Assembly (NCBI GenBank): GCA_008638375.1 | Contig: CM018051.1 | Span: 36,549,240 to 36,613,239 of the forward strand | From: Nyssa sinensis | Lineage: Eukaryota > Streptophyta > Magnoliopsida > Cornales > Nyssaceae | DNA length: 64,000 nucleotides | Direction: 5' to 3' | Shown: positions 1 to 11,270 of the stretch, piece after piece | Numbering within the stretch: the stretch's first letter is position 1 | Layout of the letters: every line of letters starts with the position of its first letter | Notes under the pieces: model-generated | Databases searched by the model: none | What the model saw: the letters and a program-made list of their open reading frames with translations, nothing else | What the model was told of the DNA's origin: nothing | Made by a program: the position numbers and the translations under genes

Positions 1-310
1 ATCTTCTTCCTGTCGCCTTTTAATACCACACACACCTTTAGCCCTACATGCTAGGGCTAGCGTGTTTTTCTAGCACCTTTTTTTTTTCTTTTTGTTTGTT
101 TGGACGGCTGATATACATTTGAAATTAGCCAAAGTGGTGAGGAGCTAACGAGCCTAATTATCAGATTGTCCAGCCCAAGAAGTCATGGATGCTTCAATTT
201 CTTTAAATCTGAAATAAAAAAATAAAATATAAATGATAACAATGAAGTCTAAAATCAATCAGAAAATAAATAAAATTAAACAAAAATTTAGAGTTAAGAG
301 TGATAAAATA
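1..310 (-). mobile_element. Degraded LTR-like fragment related to the right-edge LTR
   Basis: No coding sequence is visible. The stretch around 130-160 (GTGGTGAGGAG, then A-C-RAGC-TAATTA) recurs in the minus-strand LTR at the right edge near 63,380-63,410. Both copies are followed by a very A/T-rich tail of short A and T runs. I infer an old fragment of the same LTR family in the same orientation. The boundary near 310 is approximate. Confidence 0.3.
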
Positions 311-1029
311 TCATATATTATGCAAGTTATCACCAATCAACTTGTCATTAATTATTGTGCCTATACTTTGATTTGATTTGCTTGTCTATATCATTTGAGA
401 ACTTGATTACTAAGACTTGAGCATAATTATACCATCATGTATACCATGTCATGATCTTGTGATATATCTTGTTGATGGAGATCTTGTTGTTCCACACACT
501 TATGTCTCGTTGATAGAGATTTTGGCTATTTCACATGATTGTACATCTTGTGTGAAATTTTATTGATCATGATATTCGATAAGTGCCCAGGGTTGTGCTC
601 AGTCACAATGGCCCATCTATTCACAGATGCAGGGTGGACCCTTTGGGGCCTTGTGTGTCCTTTGGGGACTTGAGATGAAAGAGCTCTGGTGCTATTCAAT
701 AAGCCCGAGATAAAGAGGCGGACCTGAATGTGCATTTTTTGGGGTATGCCGGGCCCCGGTTGTTACGCATCTGTTTAGTTAGAATTTGCTATTGACATTT
801 TTGGTAGTCGTTGAATGATCATATTCTATGCCCTGTGAATGATCATATTATTGTAAGCATGATATACTTTTGATTGACTAACGTTTTGTTTGTGGCAGCG
901 ATTCATCATGATAGGCTAGATCCCGTTTTGATTGATTTATTATCATCATCTTGTACCATATATTGGGATATGCCTTTTTTTGGACCTTCGAGTCATTGTT
1001 GCTCATTTTGGTGACTGGCTATCTGTATC
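311..1029 (+). mobile_element. LTR remnant A, left piece
   Basis: This piece resembles the central part of the element C LTRs. It has the 'gtgctcagtcacaa...tccatc' block at 592-620 (compare 7,090-7,115 and 17,838-17,865), then short 'gatcatat' blocks. It stops at 1,029, where a complete LTR begins. Its continuation appears to be 4,320-4,782, so A is an LTR split by insertion of B. The left end of A is not resolved. Confidence 0.5.
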
Positions 1030-1733
1030 TGTAATATCTCGACCCGGGATAAGACACATATACCGAAAGAGACGGGATGAGTAGTGTAACACAGTTGTAA
1101 ACCGAGTTGTTTAAGCTCTATATCATGGTATTTTATGAACTGTACGATTTTTGGAATGTGAATGGTTTGTTTAGTATATAGCCAATGCTAGGCGACACCA
1201 GAGCAACCTGGGATCAAGCCTCGTAATGCATGCACCCACGTATTTCCATGCAAGCATGCGTACACATGTATGCCTAGGCCGTGAGATATCAGTGTATGTG
1301 CGCGTGCCCAGAACCTAGTGTACACGGATGAATATGGATATATATATATATATATGCATGTATAATATGTATATTATATACATGTATATATTTAGTATAA
1401 TGTATTGTATACATATATATGTATAAGTATTTAAACATAACTAAAGCAAGGAAATGAGGAAAGGAAAAAGAGAGAATAGTCTGTGTGTGTGTGTGTGTTG
1501 TATAAAGTGAAATAGGTGAGATGTGTGGACATGGTGAAGGTAGCAAGGTTGCTGACACCATGGCTACAAGTGGTGCATGATATATATACATAGATATATA
1601 TATAAGTGTGTTAAGTTATGTGTGGATGATGGAGAAGCAAGGGACAGTGGAAAGCAGTCTAAGAAGGCTACAAGGAAAGTAGGAAGAGAGACAAAAGGTG
1701 GCTGCAAGTCGGGGCAACCGCATGAAAATTTCG

Positions 1734-1741
1734 TATAAATA
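1734..1741 (+). promoter_or_regulatory. TATA box of LTR B
   Basis: The sequence is TATAAATA in a purine-rich context about 700 bp into the LTR. This is the expected place for the U3/R promoter that drives retrotransposon transcription. A GGTAAG splice-donor-like site follows at about 1,880. Confidence 0.5.
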
Positions 1742-2595
1742 CCCAAGTCTTATTTGAAGAAATCAGAAGTAGAAAGGAAGAAACCAAGGAAACTGAGAGT
1801 GTTCTGAGATTCAGAAGTGAAGAAGAAGAGGAGCAACCAAAAGAAAATGAGGGGAAAACTGTGAGCCCAAAGCTCACACGGGTAAGTAAAAATCAATTTT
1901 TTTTTTCCTATTTCATGTAGATTGGTTTAGTTTTAAATATAGGACCTTGTTGAGCATGAAAAATGGTGATGATAGGAACAAACCATAGTTCATTTGGCTT
2001 AGAAATGAAAGAGAAAACCCTAGTTACAAGTTTAGGGTGATAATTCGGATTCATGGATTTTATGCTTGAAACCTTGATTCAAGTGTAGGAAAATGATCCT
2101 TATTAGTGTAGAAACATATTAGAACTAAATTGGAATAAAAAAAGTAGAGAAGCAGTCACGAAATTTCAAAGAAACAGTCCACTGGAAAATCGTGTTCTCA
2201 CAGTAAAACCTATATTCGAACAGTTAGGGTCACTTATAGCCAAAAATTGAACTTAGATATGGATTTATCGTGAAAAATGGGAGAGAACTGCATTGGATTT
2301 GGTGCAGAATGTGATCGGAACTGGGTCGCCGTCATCGGAGAAGGTGACGAAACCCTACTGGTTCTCACCGGGAAATCGTGGGGAAGGTGATAAATAGTGG
2401 GCGTCAAATGGCACCGTTTTATGAGGAACAGGGGTGAAACTACGTCATTTCAGCTTTGGGTTTTTAAATTTAAAAGGGGAAGGGGACTGTTTGGTCACGT
2501 GCGTAGGAAATTGATTGGGTTAAATCAAGGATGGGGGGATATCCTATTCATGAATAAGTGGCTTATCCACTATTTGGTTTTAAAACAAAGAGAAA

Positions 2596-2695
2596 AAAAT
2601 AACGGGGGCTGCTACCCCCGAGACTCGAACAGCGAACCAAGGGCAAAAGAGTGAGGTGCGTGACCAAGTTGACAGGACAACCCCTGTGTCAACAA
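2596..2695 (-). other. tRNA-like (pol III box) module antisense inside LTR B
   Basis: On the minus strand a TGTCAACTTGGTC segment resembles an A box. About 35 bases later comes GTTCGAGTC, a good B box (consensus GGTTCGANTCC). The same arrangement occurs about 1.6-1.8 kb from the LTR start in element C (6,085-6,185 and 16,800-16,880) and in the reverse LTR at 29,006-32,023. It is probably an old tRNA or SINE-derived insertion inherited by the LTR family. I do not claim a functional tRNA. Confidence 0.35.
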
Positions 2696-4319
2696 ATCCC
2701 ACAAATATATATATATATATATATTATACATAAATTATATTAAATAAAATAAAATAAAATATATATTATACATAAATTATATTAAATAAAATAAAATAAA
2801 TTAAGTAAATTAAATAATGACAAAATGGCCCGATGTCCAAATTAAACAAGTTAATAGTGTATTTTTACTATCTTGGACCTTCTGAGTCCAATGGTGAGGT
2901 CCTGTGTCGTGAGATGAGGTCCCAAAAAATAAAGACCCGTAAAAATACTAAAATAACCAAAATACCCCTACTGCTACCCTGAACCCAAATGGAATTTTGT
3001 GAAAGCCTAAACCGACTTTCTTCAATATTCTGGACTCAATGGTAGAGTCTAAAATAGTGTTAGAGATACTTATGATAGCAAGGCATAAAATTTGATGAAT
3101 AGCATTAATTCTGAGACGGATCTATTGACATATAGGGAACTCGAAAGGGAAAGGCAAACTTACGAAATACTGACCTAGGATTGCATTTAGAGGTAAGTAA
3201 ATTCACTTTCTCTTCCATGTGGTGTTTCCAAGCCAAGTTTATCCTCTTTACTGCCGAACTTGTACTCTTGAACATACCTGATGTTATTGTTTTCCACAAT
3301 GTGATATTGTTCTATCTTATAGGACATTTATTGACTGCTATATCATTGTTATCATATTGAGCCATGCCTTGAAAGGCCTACTGTTATGTCTTTATTAAAT
3401 GAATGATCTTCCATCTTTATACTCTTATGGAATCACTTATGATCATAATATGTTATGAATACGGGTTTTGTGCTCAATTTACAATATCCATCCGATGCTT
3501 CTATGGTAATGATGACCTACGGGTCAAGTCCATGAACGGATGTGTGGCACAAGATGTGAGTTTATTGGAGGTATGTCGAGCCTCAAAATACAGAGGGACT
3601 GCCATATCCTACTACAAATTATAAGCATCTCTTATAGATTGTTATGGTTGTGTTATTGTTCCCTATGATTGTTTTATACTGAGAGAACCTTTTTTATTGA
3701 ATTGATTATGATCAATTTATTGTGGTAGTACACTTATGTTGATACATTGTTGTTGAGAGTCTCATGTTGATGTTATATCCATTACTCCTGATTGTATATT
3801 GTGACCTCATTGTTCATTGGCCATTATGGCATCTGTTCTCTTTGGCTATCACTGCATCTTACTTCTTATGATTGGCTATCATATTCTTATTCATTGATTC
3901 ATATTCTTTTATGATCACCAATACCAGTGTCGAAGATCTGTATTTACTTGCTGAGCTTTCGTAGCTCATTCCACCCTACTTACCCCTTTTTAGGTGATGA
4001 CGCTGCAAGACCCCAGTAGGAGTCTGAGAGCGTAGGAGCACATTTTGAGGAACTGTACCAATTTATGTTTTAGTTCTCCCATGTATTCACCACCCACGGG
4101 TGCTGGTAATGTTAGTTTTGTTTTAACCGTTATAAACCACATTATATATTGAAAAGACTTCCGTTGATTATTGTATTGAAAGACTTTCACTAATTATTGT
4201 TTTAAATATTTAGTACATTGCATATTAGTACTATGATACAGGAATGGAAAAAGTAGGGACGGCCTTAGGGTCGGCCCTGAGACACGAGATCTGTATAGGG
4301 TGGGTTTCGGGTCGTGACA

Positions 4320-4782
4320 CTATCTCTTTATTCTATTATTCTTGTGGACTAACCTTGACCCATGAAAAAGCTATGAACTTACTTACTAAGCTTTGTTAGC
4401 TCACCCCTTATTTATTTCATTTTTTTCAGGACAACAAGAATAGGGGGAAAACTATCAAGTGTACAAGTTGGCTCGACACCTACTGGTTACTAATAGTCTT
4501 TTTTCAAATTTTGTAATAGATTGACTACTGTAATATCCTAATTTCTCCGATGTTTCCACGGTCCTGAATTGGTTTATGTTTTTGAGGATCTACTTAAACA
4601 CATATATATTTTGGCATGTATAATGATAACCTATTGATGGTACAAGAATTTCTAATGACTATGACATGCACTCATTAAATATTGCTCACTATTTAAGATC
4701 CTCTTGGCATGGAACGGTCCTACGGGCCGCAGACCTTGTCACGGACCCCTAATCCGTATAGGGTGGGTTTTGGGTCGTGACA
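4320..4782 (+). mobile_element. LTR remnant A, right piece
   Basis: It contains the 'cttactaagctttgttagctcacc...tttcagga' block that lies near the 3' part of all LTRs of this family (compare 7,990-8,050 and 18,740-18,800). It ends TAGGGTGGGTTTTGGGTCGTGACA, the family's terminus. After 4,782 the sequence switches to the U3 part of the element C 5' LTR. Confidence 0.55.
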
Positions 4783-7700
4783 TATATGAGAAAGTGTGTG
4801 CAGCCGTATGTGTACATGTGTATGTAGATATATATTAAAAACATTGTGTGTGTGTGTGTGTGATTTATATATATATATATATATATATAATTATATATAT
4901 GTGACAGTAGTGTATGAATGGAACGAAGTGAGTGTGTGTGTGTGTCTTGGTCATATGTACTTGAGTGTGTGCCGACCTAGATGCATATAATATATATATA
5001 TATATATGTATATATGCAAAATATCTTAAATGAAATAAAAGAAGAAAGGGAAAGAGAGAGAAAGAGGTGATGAGAGATATATTTAGGGGTAAGTGTATAT
5101 GTGTGTGTGTGTGTATGCCTATATATATATCCATGCACTATGTGCATTAGAAAAGGAAAATGATAGAAAAGAAGAAGGAGAAAAATAAGGAAGAGGTAAG
5201 AAGGAGTACTAAAGTTCTGTAACCAAAATTCAAAGAAAAGGTGAGCTTTTCTCTTTAGCATTTTTTTCAAATTTCTTGATTCAGTTCATGGTTAAATTGC
5301 ATATATATACTTTAGGATTTATAAACAATAGAAAACGAAGAGAATTAGGGGCTGAAGGACCCAAGAAACCTAGGAAAAATAGAAAACCCCATGACTAAAC
5401 TTCAAAAGTTCAGGTCTGAAACAACCCTCATAAATCCATTTTTATTGCTTAGGATCAAAACTAGGAACCATGAGGGTTATGAAAACCCTTGGCCACGACC
5501 AAGAAACTATAGAAATGACCACCAAACCTCGAGTTGCATGTTTTGGGTCTTTGGTCAAATCGCAAAAAACAGCTCTTAACCTTGACTCTTAGAACAAAAA
5601 ACAAAACCCCATAACCTAAGGATCATTACAGAAGAAACCATAGTGAAAATGATTCAAGAAACAAGCTTGAACCATATTGAATAACCTTCGGCCATAGAAG
5701 CTTCAATTGAGCTTCACAATGAATTTTGAACCCCCAAACCATGAGGATATCTAAGTTTAGACCTTAGATGTTGATTGGGTTTAAAAACAGAGAAAATAAA
5801 GGCCTTGAATGCCACAAAATAGGCTTACAAATTTTAAGATTTTCAATGAACAGTAGCATCTTCATGGAGCAAGACGATGAAAAATAAATAACAAACGGTG
5901 TCATTTTTAGGATCCCTTTCAATGAAACCGCATCGTTTCATGATGATTGTTTTTAATTTAAAAGTCTGATTTAGGTTGTTTGGCAACAGGTGTAAGCAAT
6001 TGATTTAATACACGTGACTGGAACAGGGATATCCTATCCCCAATTAAACCCTTTATCAGTTGTTTGGCCTCAGAATTGGTTGAAAAATAAAAGGGGGCTA
6101 GCTGCCACCAAGATTCAAAACCATGATCGTGAGGCGTGTGGGTACTTAACCCCCACACGCGGACCACCGTGACACTGAGGCACGTGTGGTTATATTTTAC
6201 GTAAAATAATTGATGTAGTTAATTATTGTCATTATTTTCGATACTTGAATAAATTAAATGAATAGTGTATTTTTAGTATCTTGGATATTCTAAAACCAAT
6301 GGAAAGGTTTCATGAAACGGGGTCCAAAAAAATTAAGACCCTGTAAACTACCAAATTACCATATTGCCCTTAGTAATGCCCAAAGCCAAATTTAGATCCA
6401 TAAAACCCTAAACCTATTTTCTTCGACGTTCTGGACTCAACGATAGAGTCCGTTTTCCCAAATTAGATACCTGTGATATCGATGTATGAAATTGACTAAT
6501 TGTAGGGAATTAGGTTATACGTAGTATTGAGCTAAGAACTGTCTATTGATTTATAGGGGCTTCAAAAAGAAAGGAGAAAATGATTAAATACTGAGATAGA
6601 ACAGACTATTAAAAGGTAAGTGAATCTCAAAACTCTTACATGTGGTTTTCCCAACCATGTTATTCCTTTTATTGCCAAGGTTGTACTCATATACGTACCC
6701 AATGTTATTGATTCCACAATTTGATACTTGTTTTATCTTGTGGGAGTTATTGAGAATTGAATTTGGCAAATTGTTATGTTCTTACTATAAGTAAAACCTG
6801 ATCTTTCACATATGTTAATTCTTAGCCATATCATAATATTATTCTTTTATAGGGCTATATTTGTACTCCTATACGTGTCTAATGTTTATTTATTTTCACA
6901 ATGTGATACTTGTTCTATCTTGTGGACATTATTGAGAATTTGATTACTATATCATGATTATGATTGATTGGGCATTTTATACCATGCCTTGAAAAGCTTA
7001 CTATTATGCTCTTATGTTTTAGGAAAACGATATTTCACATATAGACTTTTCGTGAATTATGATCATGATATATTATGAGTACCCAAAGTTATGCTCAGTC
7101 ATAAGGTCCATCCGATGCTATTATCAGGCCTACAGATCAATGTCCATAAAACTATCCAATGATTCGATGTGGGAGTGAATCTGGATATGGTTCGAAGAGA
7201 GAGTGAATCTAAGATGCGGTTCGATGTGGTAGTGAACCTGGGTGTGATTCGATGTGGTAGTGAATATGGATGAGTGGTTCGGTGTGGTAGTGAACCAGGA
7301 AGGTTACTTTTACTAAGGATATGCCAAGCCCTAAACAGAATATGCATCAAAATGTTTATTGATATCATATCTTTTATTGAACTCATAGAATGATCATATT
7401 TTTCCTATAAACAATCATATGTTTTGAAAGCTTATCTATTGGTTTACAATTGAATTATCTTATGATTGTGGCAGTATGATTAATTTTTTATATTGGCACC
7501 AAAGGGTCATTTCTATTGTTCACACTTCATTCTACTGGCTATTGTGACACTTCATTCTAATGGATATTGTGATATTCTATTGGTTATTGTGACACTTCAT
7601 CCTATTAGCTATCGTGACATTCTATTCTATTAGGTATTGTGACACTTCACTTCTAGTGGCTATTGTGATATTCTATTGGCTATTGTGACACTTCACTCTA

Positions 7701-8343
7701 GTGGCTATTGTGATATTTTATTGGCTATTGTGACACTTTATTTTATTGGCTATTGTGACATTTCATTTTATTGGCTCTTGTGACATTCAATCTTATTGAC
7801 TATTGTGACATTTTTTCTCTTGATTTGGCCATTGTGGCATTCTATCTCTTGATTGATTATTCTAGTATTTTATCTTTCCATTGGTTATTGTAACATTCTA
7901 TTTCATAACTGGCTATCATGTTATTATATCCTTATTATCTTGGATTTTGTTCTTCCTATATTAACCTTGACCCATGGCAGAGTGAAGGGAATTTACTTAC
8001 TGAGCTTTGTTAGGTTATTCAGATTTACTTATTTATTTTAGGAAAGGACGCTGCAAGTAGACAGTTGGAGCTTGGAGGCAATAGAGGGAATTTTGAGAAA
8101 TATAATGGGAAAGGACCAGTACAGTTATAGCTCTCCCATGTATTCTCCACCTAAGGATGATGTAAATATTAGTTCTCTTTTTGATATGTATACAGAACCT
8201 TATTATGACTTCCGCTATATAACTGTTTAGTTTTTATATTACACATTGTTATCACTGAGACAACCAAAAGAAAAAAGTAGGGACGACCAATGGGTCGGCC
8301 CCGCAATCCCAAATTTGCATAGGGTGGGTTTCGGGTTGTGACA
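4783..8343 (+). mobile_element. 5' LTR of element C (left end missing)
   Basis: This aligns end to end with 15,499-19,098 of the 3' LTR: GT/TA microsatellites, 'accatgag...aaaaccct' block, antisense tRNA-like module, 'ggctattgtgac' repeats and the terminus. It ends GGGTTTCGGGTTGTGACA at 8,343, directly before the primer binding site. The first ~310 bp of the LTR are absent; their place is taken by LTR A, so A inserted with loss of the edge or a deletion occurred. Many substitutions and small indels separate it from the 3' LTR, so the element is old. Confidence 0.75.
7505..7920 (+). repeat. Short tandem repeats 'ggctattgtgacattctatt' in LTR
   Basis: A run of imperfect ~20-25 bp units reads 'ggctattgtgac(a/actt)c(a)ttctatt'. 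The same array is in the 3' LTR at about 18,270-18,660 with a different order of variants. It was therefore present before insertion and has drifted since. No coding role is visible. Confidence 0.6.
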
Positions 8344-8346
8344 GAA

Positions 8347-8358
8347 TGGTATCAAAGC
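8347..8358 (+). promoter_or_regulatory. Primer binding site of element C (initiator tRNA-Met type)
   Basis: TGGTATCAAAGC begins three bases after the 5' LTR. It differs by one base from TGGTATCAGAGC, the common plant retrotransposon site for initiator methionine tRNA, which primes minus-strand cDNA synthesis. Its position fixes the LTR boundary and the element's orientation. Confidence 0.8.
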
Positions 8359-8556
8359 TGAGCCTTAGGTTCTAGTGATTCATAGGAGACTAGGACTAGA
8401 GTACTAAGACTGTTAAGTCTAAGAGGTCAATAAATAGATAATGCTATGATACGTTATAATAGATTTTTGCATTATGTTAGACTCGTAAATGCTAACCACT
8501 ATGTCATAATGGATAGATTTTTACGTAAATGCCGACCCTTTTATCTTTTACAGCAA

Positions 8557-9133
8557 ATGGTTAACACCAGGAATACTCCAATAGTAATGAACAGATTAGA
8601 GAGACTAGAACGCCTTATGGAATGAGTCATAGAGCCTAACAGCAGAAGTGCCCCGATAGTAATGGACCGATTAGATAGACTAAAGCGCCTTATAGAAAGA
8701 GTCATCGAGACTTTACCTACTTTACCTAGGAATCAGGTGAGTACGAGTGAACCAGTGCAGTAGGAGCTTCCTATCAATCTGGGAGGCCTGACAAGGGAAT
8801 GATAGAGATCAGACATTCCCGTACAAGCGATTCCAAGAAATGAAGCCATCAACTTTTGACGGCACAAAGGGATCCATAGCAGTCAAGGAGTGGCTATTGG
8901 AAATGAACATAATCTTTTGTATCCTGAAATGTACGGAGGTACAGAATGTAGCGTATGCCACATTTATGTTCAAGGGAGTCACTTACAAATGGTGGCTATT
9001 AGAAGAGGATAGGGAACCGAATATGGACTGGCAATGATTCACCGTGATCTTCAACGAAAAATACATCCCCTAGGAAGCCAAGGATAAAAAAGTTACTGAA
9101 TTTCTAGTTTTACAGTAGGGTGGTATGACGGTG
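8557..9133 (+). pseudogene. gag: gag of element C, N-terminal part (broken)
   Basis: Gag is the capsid protein that packages retrotransposon RNA in cytoplasmic particles. The start at 8,557 gives MVNTRN, a beginning seen in many plant chromovirus Gag proteins. A 75-bp tandem duplication follows (8,581 and 8,656; APIVMDRL-type repeats). After a frameshift near 8,820 comes the capsid-like stretch with STFDGTKGS, VKEWLLEM and YKWW. Stop codons lie at about 8,624, after VQ near 8,761, and after DWQ near 9,035. The frame is then cut at 9,133 inside the conserved G-M-T-V motif by the reverse LTR. The rest resumes at 14,152. This assignment is by family pattern; it is clearly non-functional. Confidence 0.75.
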
Positions 9134-9940
9134 TGTCACATCCCAAACCCCACCCTATGCGGATGTCGAGGATGCTGATGCCAGTTAGCCGCCCTTGCCA
9201 GTTTGCCAACCGACAATACGACCAACCAAAGGCAAACTTCTGAACTTACCAATGAATTGCATTCCAAATGTAGGGTCAGAGTAACAGAATTTAAAACTTT
9301 TTCATCTCGGGAATGCAACTCGTTTATAAATAGCATAGAGGTATGTACCACAGAGCAAGTCTAAAACTAGATAGCTAATAACTCTAACCATAGAGCATAT
9401 CTATAATCAGACATATAACACAAAGCATATCTAATCTACACATCAGAGCACGTCTATTATCAGTCATCAAATAATCTCTAGAGTACAATTACCATAAGCC
9501 ATGTCCCAATACATCTAATGAATATCAATGAAGTCAATCGAATCATGTCACTTACCTGAACAACTAGATTCAATCCACAAGAATCCAAGTCTCTACAAAT
9601 TAGTGCCATCAGATCCTTTACTTGGAATGCCACTCGGCCTATCCATGTCATATCATAGTGCCTTCTAATCCAGTGGAAATAAATCCTGAAAAATGTGAGG
9701 ATAATGGGGTGAGCTTAAATAAGCCCAATGAGTAACACAGGTTCCCTGTCATGGGTTTCAAAAACCAATTCTTGCTTACAAAGCACATGGAGGGTTTAGT
9801 TATTTTAGAAAAAGCAGTTTAATAAATCCACTTAATGCAGTTAAGTAGAATAAAACAGAACCGAACCAAACTGTACAAATAAATCAAAACAGAACATAAC
9901 ATAACATAACAAATCATATCAAAACAGTAAATGATGTCAA

Positions 9941-10165
9941 TATATCAATCAGACACACAAGCATATCATCAATAGAATGGAACATAATGGAATTGAGCGA
10001 AAACAATATATCAATCAGAGTCATAGGCATATCATCAATGGAAAATAACATAATAAAATTAAGCGGGCACAATATATCAATCAGAGACACAAGCATATCA
10101 TCAACGGAACGGAACATAACGGAATTGAGCAAAAATAATATATCAATCAGAGACAGAGACATATC
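9941..10165 (+). repeat. 66-bp tandem repeat, about four copies
   Basis: Units begin TATATCAATCAGA at 9,941, 10,007, 10,073 and 10,139, exactly 66 bp apart, with moderate divergence. Because 66 is a multiple of three, open frames of 68-82 codons appear on both strands. These are by-products and not genes. Confidence 0.8.
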
Positions 10166-10243
10166 ATCAACGAATGGAACAGGTCAGTATTGAGCGGAAC
10201 AGGACAAAACAAAACAGGACAAGACGGTAATTAGGCGGGACAG

Positions 10244-10730
10244 AACAAAATCATGCCACGTGTAATGCTGTACAAAAGGGTATACATTTAAGTATACCCA
10301 TTTAAACAATATAGCATATAAAACTGGTACAGCGTACGAAGATACAATATCTAGGTAGTGCAACTTATACACCAAGTCAGAAGTTCCAAGTTACTCACAA
10401 CATAACGGGAATAGAATTGGAACAAATTACATATATAACAGACAAAACGGAAGAGCCAAAGAACCTGGACAGAACATAACAAAACAAGATGAGTAAGACA
10501 CAACATAACGAAACAAAATCAGGAACAGACCAAATACCAGAATAGAATAGACCCGAACAAACAAAAGAGCAAGACAGAACAAAATCATACCACCTGTAAT
10601 GCAATACAAAGAGTATGCTTTTAAATATATGCATTTAAACAATACAGTATATAAAACGGTACAGTGAATCAAAATACAATATCTAGACAGTGTAACTTAT
10701 ACACCAAGTCAGAAATTCTAAGTTACTCAC
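10244..10730 (+). repeat. 332-bp direct duplication within reverse LTR
   Basis: The block from CAGAACAAAATCAT to AAGTTACTCAC occurs at 10,244-10,399 and again at 10,576-10,730, with an offset of about 332 bp. It includes the 'ttatacaccaagtcagaa' segment. Sequence between the copies shares the GGAACAGAC-type motif, so this looks like tandem growth of one LTR segment. Confidence 0.7.
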
Positions 10731-11004
10731 AAACTGTTCGCTTATCTCCTTGTACTGATAATCTAATAACCTCCAGATATTTTCCCAGGCACATCCTTGC
10801 ATATCTTGAACAATCATCATTAATCATAGACAAATCAAAATTCATCCATTCATGTCTTATTCATCATCTTAGGCATCTATCGGATTACCTAAGATAGCCT
10901 AGTAGCCTATTGCCCTTTCCTTGGGTTTCATCCGAGGCTCTTTCATTCTTTAATTAGGCTTAGTAGCTATCAGGATTATAACCTAAGTCATTTAGACTAA
11001 AATC

Positions 11005-11270
11005 GTTATCAGTTAAGTACTTATTTAACCTTAGGGGCAAAATGGTAATTTCACCATTCTTGTCGCGAACCCTATCGTGGTCCTCAGAATAGTCCACTTA
11101 TCTTAAATATAAAGTTCTAAGTCTTTTGGACTCAAATTGTTATCAGTTAAATACTTATTTAACCTTAGGGGCAAAATGGTAATTTTTCCATTCTTGTCCC
11201 GGACCCTATTGTGGTCTCAGAATATCCCATATATCTTATATATAAATTTTTAAGTCTTTTGGACTTTATT
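11005..11270 (+). repeat. 134-bp tandem duplication within reverse LTR
   Basis: 'gttatcagttaa(g/a)tacttatttaaccttaggggcaaaatgg' starts near 11,007 and again near 11,141. Each copy is followed by CCATTCTTGTC and AGTCTTTTGGACT. The copies are clearly related but not identical. Confidence 0.7.

Larger units (their letters stand above)
1030..4319 (+). mobile_element. Solo LTR B, Ty3/gypsy (chromovirus-like)
   Basis: The LTR starts TGTAATATCTCGACCCGGG and ends GGGTTTCGGGTCGTGACA, the same terminal style as element C. It is flanked by GTATC (1,025-1,029) and CTATC (4,320-4,324), a 5-bp target duplication with one mismatch. No internal region follows, so this is a solo LTR left by recombination between two LTRs. 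It carries a GT/TA microsatellite block (about 1,340-1,620), a TATA box at 1,734 and an antisense tRNA-like module near 2,600-2,690. Its first 100 bases match the reverse complement of the LTR at 20,308-23,793, so those two are close relatives. Confidence 0.75.

Noticed and set aside
4796..5270. Open frames with THTHTH or YIYIYI runs
   Set aside because: They are translations of GT/TA microsatellites.
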